Source of the DNA: Promethearchaeota archaeon
Lineage (GTDB): Archaea; Asgardarchaeota; Lokiarchaeia; Sigyniarchaeales; SOKP01
Assembly: GCA_008080735.1 (NCBI GenBank)
Contig: SHMW01000036.1
Span: forward strand, 1-38,249
Length of the DNA stretch: 38,249 nucleotides
Direction: 5' to 3'
Shown here: in pieces, positions 1 to 7,304 of the stretch
Position numbering within the stretch: position 1 is the stretch's first letter
Layout of the letters: every line of letters starts with the position of its first letter
Notes under the pieces: generated by a model
Told to the model about the DNA's origin: nothing
Databases searched by the model: none
What the model saw: the letters and a program-made list of their open reading frames with translations, nothing else
Made by a program: the position numbers and the translations under genes

Positions 1-49
1 CTTGCTCTTGGTTTGGATATAAATGAATTTTTATCGCTCGATTAATCAT
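1..49 (-). CDS. tnpB: TnpB N-terminus, IS605-type (partial, cut by window edge)
   Basis: This is the first 16 codons of a minus-strand frame that leaves the window at position 1. It starts at the ATG at 47-49 and reads MINRAIKIHLYPNQEQ. The 'lysine-hydrophobic-x-LYPN-x-EQ' pattern is the usual beginning of TnpB, the RNA-guided nuclease of IS200/IS605 elements and ancestor of Cas12. The start codon overlaps the last codons of tnpA by eight bases (shared ATGATTAA), the translationally coupled order of many IS605 elements. The nuclease domain lies outside the window, so nothing can be said about its integrity. Confidence 0.7.
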   Translation of the reverse strand, partial: MINRAIKIHLYPNQEQ

Positions 50-467
50 TATTCGAAGATCTCCCCCTTTGTGCTTCTACATATCCTTTTAGTACATCAA
101 TAGATACATTTCCCGTTGTAGCGATGAAATAACTCCGACTCCAAAAATGGTTTCCCCATAATTTATCCCTTAAAAAATCGGAATATTTTTCCCTAATAAA
201 TCTGGAAGCGTGTCCCTTTATAATATTTATGTATTTAGTCATATCTAATGTGGGTTTAGCGGATATTAATAAATGAATATGGTCAATTCCACATTCGATT
301 TCTAACACTTCTACTTCGAACCCTTCCGATAATTCGATGATCTTGTCCTTTATATCGCCTATTATTCCGACATTTTCTACAAATACCTTTTGTCGATATT
401 TAACCACGAATATTAAGTGATATATTAAGGAATATACTCTATGAGCGTCTTTATTATATTGAATCAG
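42..467 (-). CDS. tnpA: IS200/IS605-family TnpA (Y1 HUH transposase), start codon unclear
   Basis: TnpA is the single-strand DNA transposase that cuts and joins IS200/IS605 ends through a tyrosine. The HUH pair is visible as HIH in GIDHIHLLI, and the C-terminal helix has the expected tyrosine in GYVEAQRG. The first in-frame GTG is at 405-407, but family-like sequence continues upstream: the frame reads AHRVYSLIYHLIF directly before VVKYRQKVF, matching the first beta strand of the family. The frame is open back to a TAA at 498-500, yet contains no ATG, GTG or TTG above 407. The nearest alternative starts are CTG (465-467) or ATT (462-464), and 467 is used here. Either an unusual start is used or the start was lost and the copy is decaying. 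It overlaps the downstream tnpB. Confidence 0.8.
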   Translation of the reverse strand: MIQYNKDAHRVYSLIYHLIFVVKYRQKVFVENVGIIGDIKDKIIELSEGFEVEVLEIECGIDHIHLLISAKPTLDMTKYINIIKGHASRFIREKYSDFLRDKLWGNHFWSRSYFIATTGNVSIDVLKGYVEAQRGRSSNND

Positions 468-507
468 TTTTATGGTTCTAAGTTTGATAATTTTATGTTA
501 TGCTTAA

Positions 508-521
508 ATAATGATCATTAT
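508..521. repeat. 14-nt perfect palindrome upstream of tnpA
   Basis: ATAATGATCATTAT is self-complementary over 14 bases and lies just upstream of the tnpA frame, where an IS200/IS605 left-end hairpin would be expected. IS605-type hairpins usually have a small loop and flanking cleavage site, neither of which can be defined here. It could also be a chance palindrome in AT-rich DNA or part of a promoter. Confidence 0.25.
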
Positions 522-583
522 CATTTATTAAGTAAATAAAATAAAGAAATAGATCTTAAAGCAATAAAATGAATGAATAGATT

Positions 584-1585
584 CTAGTCTTCTTCCTCCC
601 AACCAAGTTCTTTTAGAACAGCATCTAAGGATTCAGATTCTTCTTCTAAAATAAATTCAGTTGCATATTCTGTTGCAACTTCTGAATCAAAATCGGGTGG
701 TTTTAGCTCATCGAGTGAAGGGAGAGATTCAGATGTATCTGTCTTACTTGTCGGTTCTAAAGAGGGAGCAATGACCTTTGTTTCTGGTTGAGGTTCGGGT
801 TCTTCACTCTCTTCATCCATCTCCATTGGAGTATAATCTTCAAGAGGAATAGGGGGTACTTCATCGTCATATACCTTGAATTGATCAGAAACCTGTGAAG
901 TTTGTTCCGCAGTCTCGGGGAGTCCCACTGATTTTGATTCTGAACCAAATTCGGTAGTCATACTCTGAGGGATTGAGACAATATTGCTTTCATTCTGAGG
1001 CTCTAACTCTTCCGCTCCAAGCCCCTCCTTCTCCCAGTCATCTAGAAAGCCTAATAAACCATCTAAAGCTTCTTTATCTTGTTCTAATGAAGGCTTTACA
1101 ACTTTTTCCTCCTCTTTTTTCTCTTCCTCCTCTTCTTCTTTTTTCTTTCGGAGTTTTTCTAGTTCATCTTCTTCTAACGATAATGCCATCTCTGTCTTTT
1201 CATCCCCAGAGATAAGCGCATTTAATTTTTTAGCAAGTTCTCTCAGATATGGTAAATAATAACCTATTTTATATACCGCAGTTAATCCGCTGAAAACAAT
1301 GTATTCGTCGTTGATTGCCATTAAGATACTGTATCCCGATTTGTTATGAAGAATGATTTCTCGAAGTGCTCCGTGATTTGTTGCTTCACTAAGTCTCAAA
1401 CCTAAATCAATCAGTGCGGTACTTGATGCTGAAGTCGCATCTGCATCTAAATCAGCTGAGGTAGCACTTGAAACTTTCATTCCAACACGCGATAGTACAG
1501 ACAAGTTTTCTAAATCTGTTTTTTCTTCTTCATCTTTCAACACGTACATTAATTTTTGTCTGACATCGTCCGCAAGAGATGACAT
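584..1585 (-). CDS. Roadblock/LC7-domain protein with long acidic tail
   Basis: The first 125 or so residues of this 333-residue protein resemble the roadblock/LC7 (MglB/longin-like) fold: helix, an alternating beta region around residues 76-100 (LREIILHNKSGYSILMAI, then EYIVFSG), and a closing amphipathic helix at 105-125. Such domains are regulators or scaffolds of small Ras-like GTPases and are expanded in Asgard archaea. Residues 130-160 are almost uninterrupted Glu/Lys (probable charged helix or coiled coil), and 160-333 is acidic and likely disordered. Two short similar segments stand out in the tail: ALDGLLGFLDDW (173-184) and SLDAVLKELGW (319-329, almost at the C-terminus). They look like duplicated amphipathic helices or partner-binding motifs. 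No GTPase gene is adjacent. Typical roadblock proteins are about 100-130 residues, so the tail is the unusual part. Confidence 0.8.
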   Translation of the reverse strand: MSSLADDVRQKLMYVLKDEEEKTDLENLSVLSRVGMKVSSATSADLDADATSASSTALIDLGLRLSEATNHGALREIILHNKSGYSILMAINDEYIVFSGLTAVYKIGYYLPYLRELAKKLNALISGDEKTEMALSLEEDELEKLRKKKEEEEEEKKEEEKVVKPSLEQDKEALDGLLGFLDDWEKEGLGAEELEPQNESNIVSIPQSMTTEFGSESKSVGLPETAEQTSQVSDQFKVYDDEVPPIPLEDYTPMEMDEESEEPEPQPETKVIAPSLEPTSKTDTSESLPSLDELKPPDFDSEVATEYATEFILEEESESLDAVLKELGWEEED

Positions 1586-1664
1586 TTTTAAACGTAGGAG
1601 ATTTAATGAATTAATTTATTTCAAGAGATCAATAATAAAAGTACTTTAAATAATTTATCTCATT

Positions 1665-2387
1665 TCATTTTAAAAATTTTTTTAGATTCATTTGTTTTGG
1701 ATGAGGTTGTAATTTCTGATTAAAAGAATATCCCGACACATCAGAAATTATGTCCATTACTTTTTCCGTCACATCAGCAGGTTCCAAATTGTCTGTCTCG
1801 ATAAAATATATTTCTTCAGATTCTCTCCTCAAAGAGAGTATTTCATTATAAAAAGTGAGCACATTTAACAAATAATCCTTTTCTGTTTCATTCCATTGTT
1901 TCCGTATCTTTTCTAAAGATCCTCGCACTAAAGTTCGTGTGAGTATTATCTCTGGATCTGCCGTAAGATAGATAACATAATCCTCCCGCCAATTCACCGA
2001 ATTATAGGTATCCAATATCAACTGATAATCTTTTTCTTTTAAGAAAAGGGATTTAGAATATACGAGTACGCACAATGGTGTCCTATCAAGAATAATTATC
2101 CGTCCATTGTATCTTTCATCGAAATTCCTTATATTTTTATTCCTTCGAATGAATTGTTGGAGAAAATGAATTTCAGATCGAAATGCGGTTTGTTTATTTC
2201 TCGAACCAAAAGGAAACGGGGGTTTTTTCACATATCGCTCCGGAAAGAACTTAAATTTGAGGTTATCACTCAGTTCTTTTTTGAGTAAATTAAAAATTGT
2301 GGTTTTACCGACTCCATGGGCTCCAGCTATTGAGAAAACAATATTGTCTTTACTGCCTTTATTTCTGTAGGTATTTCTGCTGCCCAA
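1665..2387 (-). CDS. P-loop kinase resembling deoxynucleoside/thymidylate kinases
   Basis: This 240-residue protein has a Walker A loop at residues 22-29 (GAHGVGKT), a dNK-like PER at 49-51, an ILDRTP segment (99-104) like the DRS/DRT motif of deoxynucleoside kinases, and an Arg-rich lid-like stretch around 151-165. The expected activity is ATP-dependent phosphorylation of a nucleoside or nucleotide, but the substrate cannot be told from sequence, and a generic AAA_28-type NTPase is an alternative. The TTG start is supported by a good Shine-Dalgarno AAGGAG (complement of 2397-2402) nine bases upstream. The last 30 or so residues (QKLQPHPKQMNLKKFLK) are a basic tail outside the kinase core. 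It is transcribed alone on the minus strand between the roadblock gene and the CPBP gene. Confidence 0.65.
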   Translation of the reverse strand: MGSRNTYRNKGSKDNIVFSIAGAHGVGKTTIFNLLKKELSDNLKFKFFPERYVKKPPFPFGSRNKQTAFRSEIHFLQQFIRRNKNIRNFDERYNGRIIILDRTPLCVLVYSKSLFLKEKDYQLILDTYNSVNWREDYVIYLTADPEIILTRTLVRGSLEKIRKQWNETEKDYLLNVLTFYNEILSLRRESEEIYFIETDNLEPADVTEKVMDIISDVSGYSFNQKLQPHPKQMNLKKFLK

Positions 2388-2396
2388 TCTTGATAA

Positions 2397-2402
2397 CTCC
2401 TT
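2397..2402 (-). promoter_or_regulatory. Ribosome binding site deciding a TTG start
   Basis: The complement reads AAGGAG, nine bases before the TTG at 2385-2387. It is the reason for accepting TTG as start of the P-loop kinase. Confidence 0.55.
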
Positions 2403-2512
2403 CGAAATTGTTTATGTCATATAAAATGAAAAGAGATATTTCCTTTTATAATACAAGAGATTAATGATTTTTTTGATTATTAAAATTTGATATTTGGAAG
2501 TTCATTTGTTGA

Positions 2513-3616
2513 TTAAAAATATATCATCATCAACAAGATAATTAAATTGTAAACAGTATATGTGATTATGGAATTTGCCAGATTACCGTTTAGTTCATAA
2601 ATTATTCCTAATATCAGATTAATCAAAAAGTACAATAGTAAAAAATAAATACCTATAGGAAAGTTAAATATTAAGAATAATATAGAATAGGCAAGTGAAA
2701 CTGCGAGCGCAACTAATAATATCGAAACCGCTTTTCCACGCAAGGTTTTTCCAAATTTCTCCTTTAATGTATTATGGAAAGTTCCCCTAAATAACATTTC
2801 TGAAGATATTGAAGCAGTGATAATGAGAATAGCAAAGAGAATAATCCAATAAAATTCAGCGGCTTGTAATGATTGAGCATATGATGCAAAATAATTTTCT
2901 ACTTCAGCAAAAATATTAAATCCGACAGATTTAAATAACTCTATAACGATTTCCATAAAATCATTGATAAAATAGAGTGTGATACCTCCGGCGATTCCAA
3001 TAAAACCTGCTAATATCAGTTGTCTATTCCCTAAATTTAACCCTAATTTTTCATATGAATGGTTTTTAGAAAGAATATAGACTACCGGATATAATCCCAG
3101 AAATACTTCTGGAATTTGGCCAACTAAAATATCAAAAATAGTAATGGTTCCCGGAGGTGATTGGATAAAATAGGAAATTGTAGTAAATATTATGAAATAA
3201 ACAGCAATATATATAAGAATACTATTGCCCACAACATTAAGACCTTCTCTAAGATTCCAAGATTCTTTTTTCAGCCTGATTTGGGGACGGAGTTTCTCGC
3301 CAGTAAAAATAAAACCCGTTTCCTCTTCCTTAGGTTCTGTTTCTGCAAGTGGTGGTTCTGTAAGTTTGGAATTACAGATAGGACATTGTTTTAAAATCCG
3401 TGATTTAATAATTGATCCACATTCAGGACATTCTCTACCAGGAACTTCTTTTTGTTTGTATGCTCGTTTCGAACTTTCTTCACTACCTTTTTCTTTTTTA
3501 TCTTTAGCTTTAACTACTAATTTTCCACATTTAGGACAATAGACTCGGTCTTCCTCTAATTCGGCGCCACAATATACGCAATATTTTAATTCGGACTCGT
3601 CGTTTTTATCAGACAT
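2513..3616 (-). CDS. Double zinc-ribbon CPBP-family (Abi/CAAX-like) membrane protein, degenerate active site
   Basis: The protein has 367 residues. Two zinc ribbons come first: C13xxC16...C27xxC30 and C63xxC66...C78xxC81. A hydrophobic part follows from about 125 to 367 with six to eight likely membrane helices. The segment SSEMLFRGTFHNTL (271-284) matches motif 1 of CPBP intramembrane proteases (EExxxR), but the first glutamate is serine, leaving E273 and R277. The later histidines of motifs 2 and 3 (FxxxH and HxxxN) are not found: the corresponding stretches read AYSILFLIFN (309-318) and ITYTVYN (351-357). The fold is therefore recognisable, but proteolysis is doubtful; a non-catalytic membrane role or a diverged active site is likelier. 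The zinc ribbons would face the cytosol if the usual topology holds. It is divergently arranged with the URO-D gene. Confidence 0.7.
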   Translation of the reverse strand: MSDKNDESELKYCVYCGAELEEDRVYCPKCGKLVVKAKDKKEKGSEESSKRAYKQKEVPGRECPECGSIIKSRILKQCPICNSKLTEPPLAETEPKEEETGFIFTGEKLRPQIRLKKESWNLREGLNVVGNSILIYIAVYFIIFTTISYFIQSPPGTITIFDILVGQIPEVFLGLYPVVYILSKNHSYEKLGLNLGNRQLILAGFIGIAGGITLYFINDFMEIVIELFKSVGFNIFAEVENYFASYAQSLQAAEFYWIILFAILIITASISSEMLFRGTFHNTLKEKFGKTLRGKAVSILLVALAVSLAYSILFLIFNFPIGIYFLLLYFLINLILGIIYELNGNLANSIITYTVYNLIILLMMIYF

Positions 3617-3726
3617 TATATGATGAGAAAAATAACAATAATTATAGGTTTGTAAATAAATGATGAACTAAAAATAATATAGTTTATTATTAATTCTAAT
3701 TATCATTGGTTAGACAATATACAACA

Positions 3727-4878
3727 ATGGATAGTAAAGAACGAGTTAAACGTGCTTTTCATTTTGATAAACCAGATAGGGTCCCTATGTCGTGTGTAAA
3801 TTTGAAAACTGATTTCTTCCCCGTATCGATTTATCCCCCGAAATCTTGGCAACCAAAAGAATTTCCACCACACGTCCAAGGTGGGGTAGATTCAATCCGA
3901 AAATTTTATTATAGGACGTTAATATATAGATGGAAGAGAAAGTATCGGAAAGCAGCGGGATATGAAAGAAAATGGTGGAAAAAACCACATATCAGCATTG
4001 ATGAATGGGGTATTCAATGGAAATCCTCGGGTTCTGAAAGCGAGGATATCACCCGCGGTCACCCTCATTTTGGACCTCTACAGGAAAGTTGGGACAGAAT
4101 TGACGAGGTTGAAATTCCCGATATGTCTAATGAGAAGAGATATCGGATTATCAAAAATCCTTTATGGAAATTATTAGGACGAAAGCGATACACTATTGGG
4201 GAATTGGCTCCAAACGGGTTTTTCAATCTTTGTTCTCAAATTAGAGGATTTAATAATTACCTGATTGATTTAGCAAGGAATCCAAAACAAGTCCATGAAC
4301 TCAACGAAAAAGTATTGCCATACTTCACAAGTCTTATTAAAAATTATAAAGAATTTTACCCATCTCTGGATTCAATAATGGTGGCAGACGATTTGGGCAC
4401 TCAAAAATCCCCTTTTATCAGCCCGTCAATTTTCACAAAATTCTTCAAGCAACCATATAAAAAAATAATAGACCTTACTCATGAACTTGGAATGGATTTT
4501 ATCCTCCATTCTTGCGGCCAAATATATGAATTAATGCCAGATATAATTGATATAGGAGTGGATGTGTTTGAATTTGACAGTCCACATATGGTTGGAGTAG
4601 ATAATTTCAACCAATGGGCGGAACAGAATAAGGTTGCCTTCTGGCTTTCTTCGAATATCCAAAGTACCTATACTCTTGGAACTCCCGAGGAAGTAGAGCA
4701 AGAGATTAAGCGATACATAAAAAAAGTGGGAAATAACGAGGGGGGCCTCGCGATCTATGAATATATGTCTAAATCCGCATTAAATACCCCTAAGGAAAAC
4801 ATCATTGCTCAAAGAGAAGCAACGATGAGATGGGGTCAATATGATGAGGAAGGAAAAATTAAATGGTTAAAAGAATAA
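3727..4878 (+). CDS. Uroporphyrinogen-decarboxylase-family methyltransferase-like protein
   Basis: The protein has 383 residues from the ATG at 3727; the frame is open to a TTG at 3706, but MDSKERVKRAFHFDKPDRVPM is the standard family beginning. The C-terminal half carries the URO-D fold signature LHSCGQIYELMPDIIDIGVD followed by a 'PEEVEQEIKRYI' helix. In archaea this family covers corrinoid-dependent methyltransferases (MtaA/MtbA/CmuA type) and related enzymes as well as true HemE. The HSCG segment supplies a His-x-Cys pair like the zinc ligands of the methyltransferases. True HemE hallmarks are not evident, and no corrinoid protein gene is adjacent, so substrate and methyl acceptor are unknown. 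A PH-like gene follows 26 bp downstream on the same strand. Confidence 0.7.
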   Translation: MDSKERVKRAFHFDKPDRVPMSCVNLKTDFFPVSIYPPKSWQPKEFPPHVQGGVDSIRKFYYRTLIYRWKRKYRKAAGYERKWWKKPHISIDEWGIQWKSSGSESEDITRGHPHFGPLQESWDRIDEVEIPDMSNEKRYRIIKNPLWKLLGRKRYTIGELAPNGFFNLCSQIRGFNNYLIDLARNPKQVHELNEKVLPYFTSLIKNYKEFYPSLDSIMVADDLGTQKSPFISPSIFTKFFKQPYKKIIDLTHELGMDFILHSCGQIYELMPDIIDIGVDVFEFDSPHMVGVDNFNQWAEQNKVAFWLSSNIQSTYTLGTPEEVEQEIKRYIKKVGNNEGGLAIYEYMSKSALNTPKENIIAQREATMRWGQYDEEGKIKWLKE

Positions 4879-4904
4879 TAAAATAATTTATATGTGAAAA
4901 CAAT

Positions 4905-5276
4905 ATGGTAAAATTATTTGGTAAGAAGACGAAACGGATTTTGGAAAAGTTTTCGGAAGAGGAAGTCATTCTTGTCTCGAAAGGAGCAAATTTTTTTGGT
5001 GTCGAATCAAAAAGTTATAAACAAATCAGAGGAAATGGTGTATTAATCCTTACGAGAGATCAACTATTTTTTCAATTATGGCTTCCCAAACGAATCATTA
5101 AAATACCTTTAGATAAGATAAGTAGTGTTGGAAAAACTACCCACCATTTACGAAAGACAAAATTCGTTGATCTATTAAAGGTAGAATTTAATAATAAAGA
5201 AGGAGAAGCAGATTCTGTTGCTTGGTGGTTGAGAAATTTAGATGAATGGATTGCAAAAATCCAAGCATTAATTTAA
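4905..5276 (+). CDS. Small PH/GRAM-like domain protein
   Basis: This 123-residue cytosolic protein has alternating beta strands ending in an amphipathic helix. The pattern NGVLILTRDQLFFQLWLPKRIIKIPLD (residues 44 onwards), then a second strand pair and a final helix (AWWLRNLDEWIAKIQALI), is like bacterial PH-like or GRAM domains: 'g-x-l-x-l-T-x-x-r-l-x-f', then 'i-p-l-x-x-I-x-x-v'. No catalytic motif is present. A role in lipid or protein binding is suggested by fold only. It lies 26 bp after the URO-D-like gene and may be cotranscribed with it. The zinc-finger protein at 10352-12580 contains a similar central domain. Confidence 0.5.
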   Translation: MVKLFGKKTKRILEKFSEEEVILVSKGANFFGVESKSYKQIRGNGVLILTRDQLFFQLWLPKRIIKIPLDKISSVGKTTHHLRKTKFVDLLKVEFNNKEGEADSVAWWLRNLDEWIAKIQALI

Positions 5277-5339
5277 TAAAAAAAATTTTAGCTATTTTTA
5301 TTATAGAGATTACTGGTATATTATTGAGGTTAAATTGGT

Positions 5340-5693
5340 CTAAATCTTTCCGTGCTTTTTTAAATAATTTTCTTTACCCATTTCATACATTGCCATCATA
5401 TTTTTGGGAGAAAAACTCATAAATGTTCCTAAATCTCCTCCGGGACCTCCTGCTTTTATATCTAATTGATCACTATTCTGTGCAGCCCATTTCATGTAAA
5501 TCCATGAGGGAACATTTTCTTGAGATTTTGTAGCATCGAGATATTTGAAATACTCTGTTTCTGCATTATCTAGATCTCCATTATCATAATATAAATCGCC
5601 TAATTTGGCTCCAAGTTTAGGTTTCCATCCTTTTTTCTCAATTTTTTGGAGTTGTTTATCAATTTTTTTTTGCAACTTTGAAGGCATATCCAT
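5340..5693 (-). CDS. Small TPR-like hypothetical protein
   Basis: This 117-residue soluble protein has a lysine-rich N-terminal helix (KLQKKIDKQLQKIEKKGW). It then has one or two TPR-like helical pairs (KLGAKLGDLYYDNGDLDNAETEYFKYL is built as 'lg-x-ly-x-x-g-x-x-x-x-A-x-x-x-y'), a Gly-rich loop (AGGPGGDLG) and a C-terminal helix. Single TPR units mediate protein contacts. No specific function is recognised. The ATG at 5693 is used; the Met at codon 3 is equally possible. It converges with the PH-like gene. Confidence 0.5.
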   Translation of the reverse strand: MDMPSKLQKKIDKQLQKIEKKGWKPKLGAKLGDLYYDNGDLDNAETEYFKYLDATKSQENVPSWIYMKWAAQNSDQLDIKAGGPGGDLGTFMSFSPKNMMAMYEMGKENYLKKHGKI

Positions 5694-5867
5694 TCACATT
5701 GTTTACTTTAGTTTGTTTTTACTTAAACAATATTGATCAACTATTATGTCAATTCCTATATTAATAAAGATTTACATAGATGGAAAAAATTTTATTGAAT
5801 ATATTCCCTACTACAAAATAATTTTTAGCAATAAAATCTTATAAAAAGTTAGTTGATAAATCATGTG

Positions 5868-7145
5868 CTATTTTTCTGCTTTTTTTCTACTGGTATCATA
5901 TAGTTCCATCAGAAGAAGTCCATGATAATACGAAATACTGTCAAAATAGCTATCTCCGTTATTTCGTCCCGCATTTACCAACGCCAATTGGGCATTGAGA
6001 GCAGCACGAATTAATAATTCAATACCTTTGTAAATCAAATTAGGACTCCACGTATTCTGGAATGGATTTGCCCACCACATTGGACAGGAATGGAGCCCCC
6101 TATCATAAAAGTATCGTGCGGTAGTATAATAATTTTCTACTGCCCAATCTTTCGTTAAATCTAAATTGTCTGCTAAATCCATAAGGTTATTCAAACTCTC
6201 CATAATTTTCCAATAATATTTATGAATATTATTTTCAGGATGCTTCCATAACGGATATGGGACTTCGCATTTTAGGTCTTCATATGAAGTGCTCCAACTG
6301 GAAGAAAGGGGTATGATATTATCTTCTGCATAAGGAAAATACTGATTTAAATTTGAGATAAATTCTACTTTAATATCATCCATACCATTTTTAGAGTCCT
6401 TTTGTTTCTGATAGTTGTTTTCTTCAATTAGTTTCAGAGTTTTTCCCAAAAATGCTTTTTCATAGTTCTTAATATGCCATCCAAAAGTCTCCCCATCCAT
6501 TGCGGTTATAACGTATGTATTATTGTTTTTCTCTTCATCCCCATTTTTATACATAGAACCCAATTCTTGAAGAAAGTTCTTCGCGGTTAATTTTTTAAAT
6601 GCAATTTTGTTACTGAGGATGTCATCCCTAAAATATAGTTTAAGTCCATTTGGAGATTGATAGATTTTATCGTAGCACCAATGTCTGGGACAAGAAATTC
6701 CGCTCATAATCACCCATTCATAACCGAATTCTTTGACAATTTTTGCAACTTGGGATGAGATCGCCATTTCAGGTGGAAAAAATCCTTTTTTATTCCATCC
6801 ATTTCCGAACACGCCTCGATTGGTCTCTTCATTTAATCTGATCTGTCGCTTGACCTCCTTTTTTGGAATAAGTGGCAGAATGGGATGGAATTTTGCAGTT
6901 CCTAAAATTTCTAACTTGTTTTCTCCCACTAAATCTCTTATTAAATCTAAAGTGTCTGACATGCCATATTCATTCAATAACTCTATCAGCACCCCATTTA
7001 TATTCAGGCAAAATTTAGCGTTGTCATAGCGCTTTAATTCATTAAATAATGGTTTATAACATTCTTCATTTATCTTCTTTAAGATATCTATATCTTGGGT
7101 AGGGGGCTGATATATGTGGAGTAATGGAGCCCAATATGTCGTCAT
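5868..7145 (-). CDS. Glycoside hydrolase family 57 protein (alpha-glucan-active type)
   Basis: This is a 425-residue GH57-like protein without signal peptide. Conserved regions can be followed in order: LHIYQP (9-14) replaces the usual HxHQP; LGTAKFHPILPLIP (81-94) is region 2; GFFPPE (121-126) supplies the likely nucleophile E126; AMDGET (215-220) supplies the acid/base D217; a tryptophan-rich C-terminal helical region closes the domain. GH57 enzymes act on alpha-glucans (amylase, 4-alpha-glucanotransferase, branching enzyme). The change of HxHQP to HIYQP is a deviation worth noting because the second histidine is often in the active-site pocket. Length is close to the minimal GH57 catalytic core. 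It may cooperate with the glycogen-synthase-like enzyme at 32050-33843, which is far away in the window. Confidence 0.8.
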   Translation of the reverse strand: MTTYWAPLLHIYQPPTQDIDILKKINEECYKPLFNELKRYDNAKFCLNINGVLIELLNEYGMSDTLDLIRDLVGENKLEILGTAKFHPILPLIPKKEVKRQIRLNEETNRGVFGNGWNKKGFFPPEMAISSQVAKIVKEFGYEWVIMSGISCPRHWCYDKIYQSPNGLKLYFRDDILSNKIAFKKLTAKNFLQELGSMYKNGDEEKNNNTYVITAMDGETFGWHIKNYEKAFLGKTLKLIEENNYQKQKDSKNGMDDIKVEFISNLNQYFPYAEDNIIPLSSSWSTSYEDLKCEVPYPLWKHPENNIHKYYWKIMESLNNLMDLADNLDLTKDWAVENYYTTARYFYDRGLHSCPMWWANPFQNTWSPNLIYKGIELLIRAALNAQLALVNAGRNNGDSYFDSISYYHGLLLMELYDTSRKKAEK

Positions 7146-7304
7146 TTTTATCCTTATTAGATTTTATCGGTTTAGAAATTTAAATGTATGCATTCTCTAA
7201 TAATTTTTTACTGATATGATACAGCTAATTTCCACTTATAAATAATCTAGAAAAACTTAAGAACGTGAGTATTATATATCAATACAAAAAAGATTTACCC
7301 GAAT

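Noticed and set aside
973..1215. Plus-strand frame opposite the roadblock gene
   Set aside because: It is the mirror of the Glu/Lys-rich tail; its Leu/Phe/Pro-rich product has no family pattern.
3706..3726. Upstream TTG start for the URO-D-like gene
   Set aside because: Family alignment begins at the ATG at 3727, and no Shine-Dalgarno supports the TTG.
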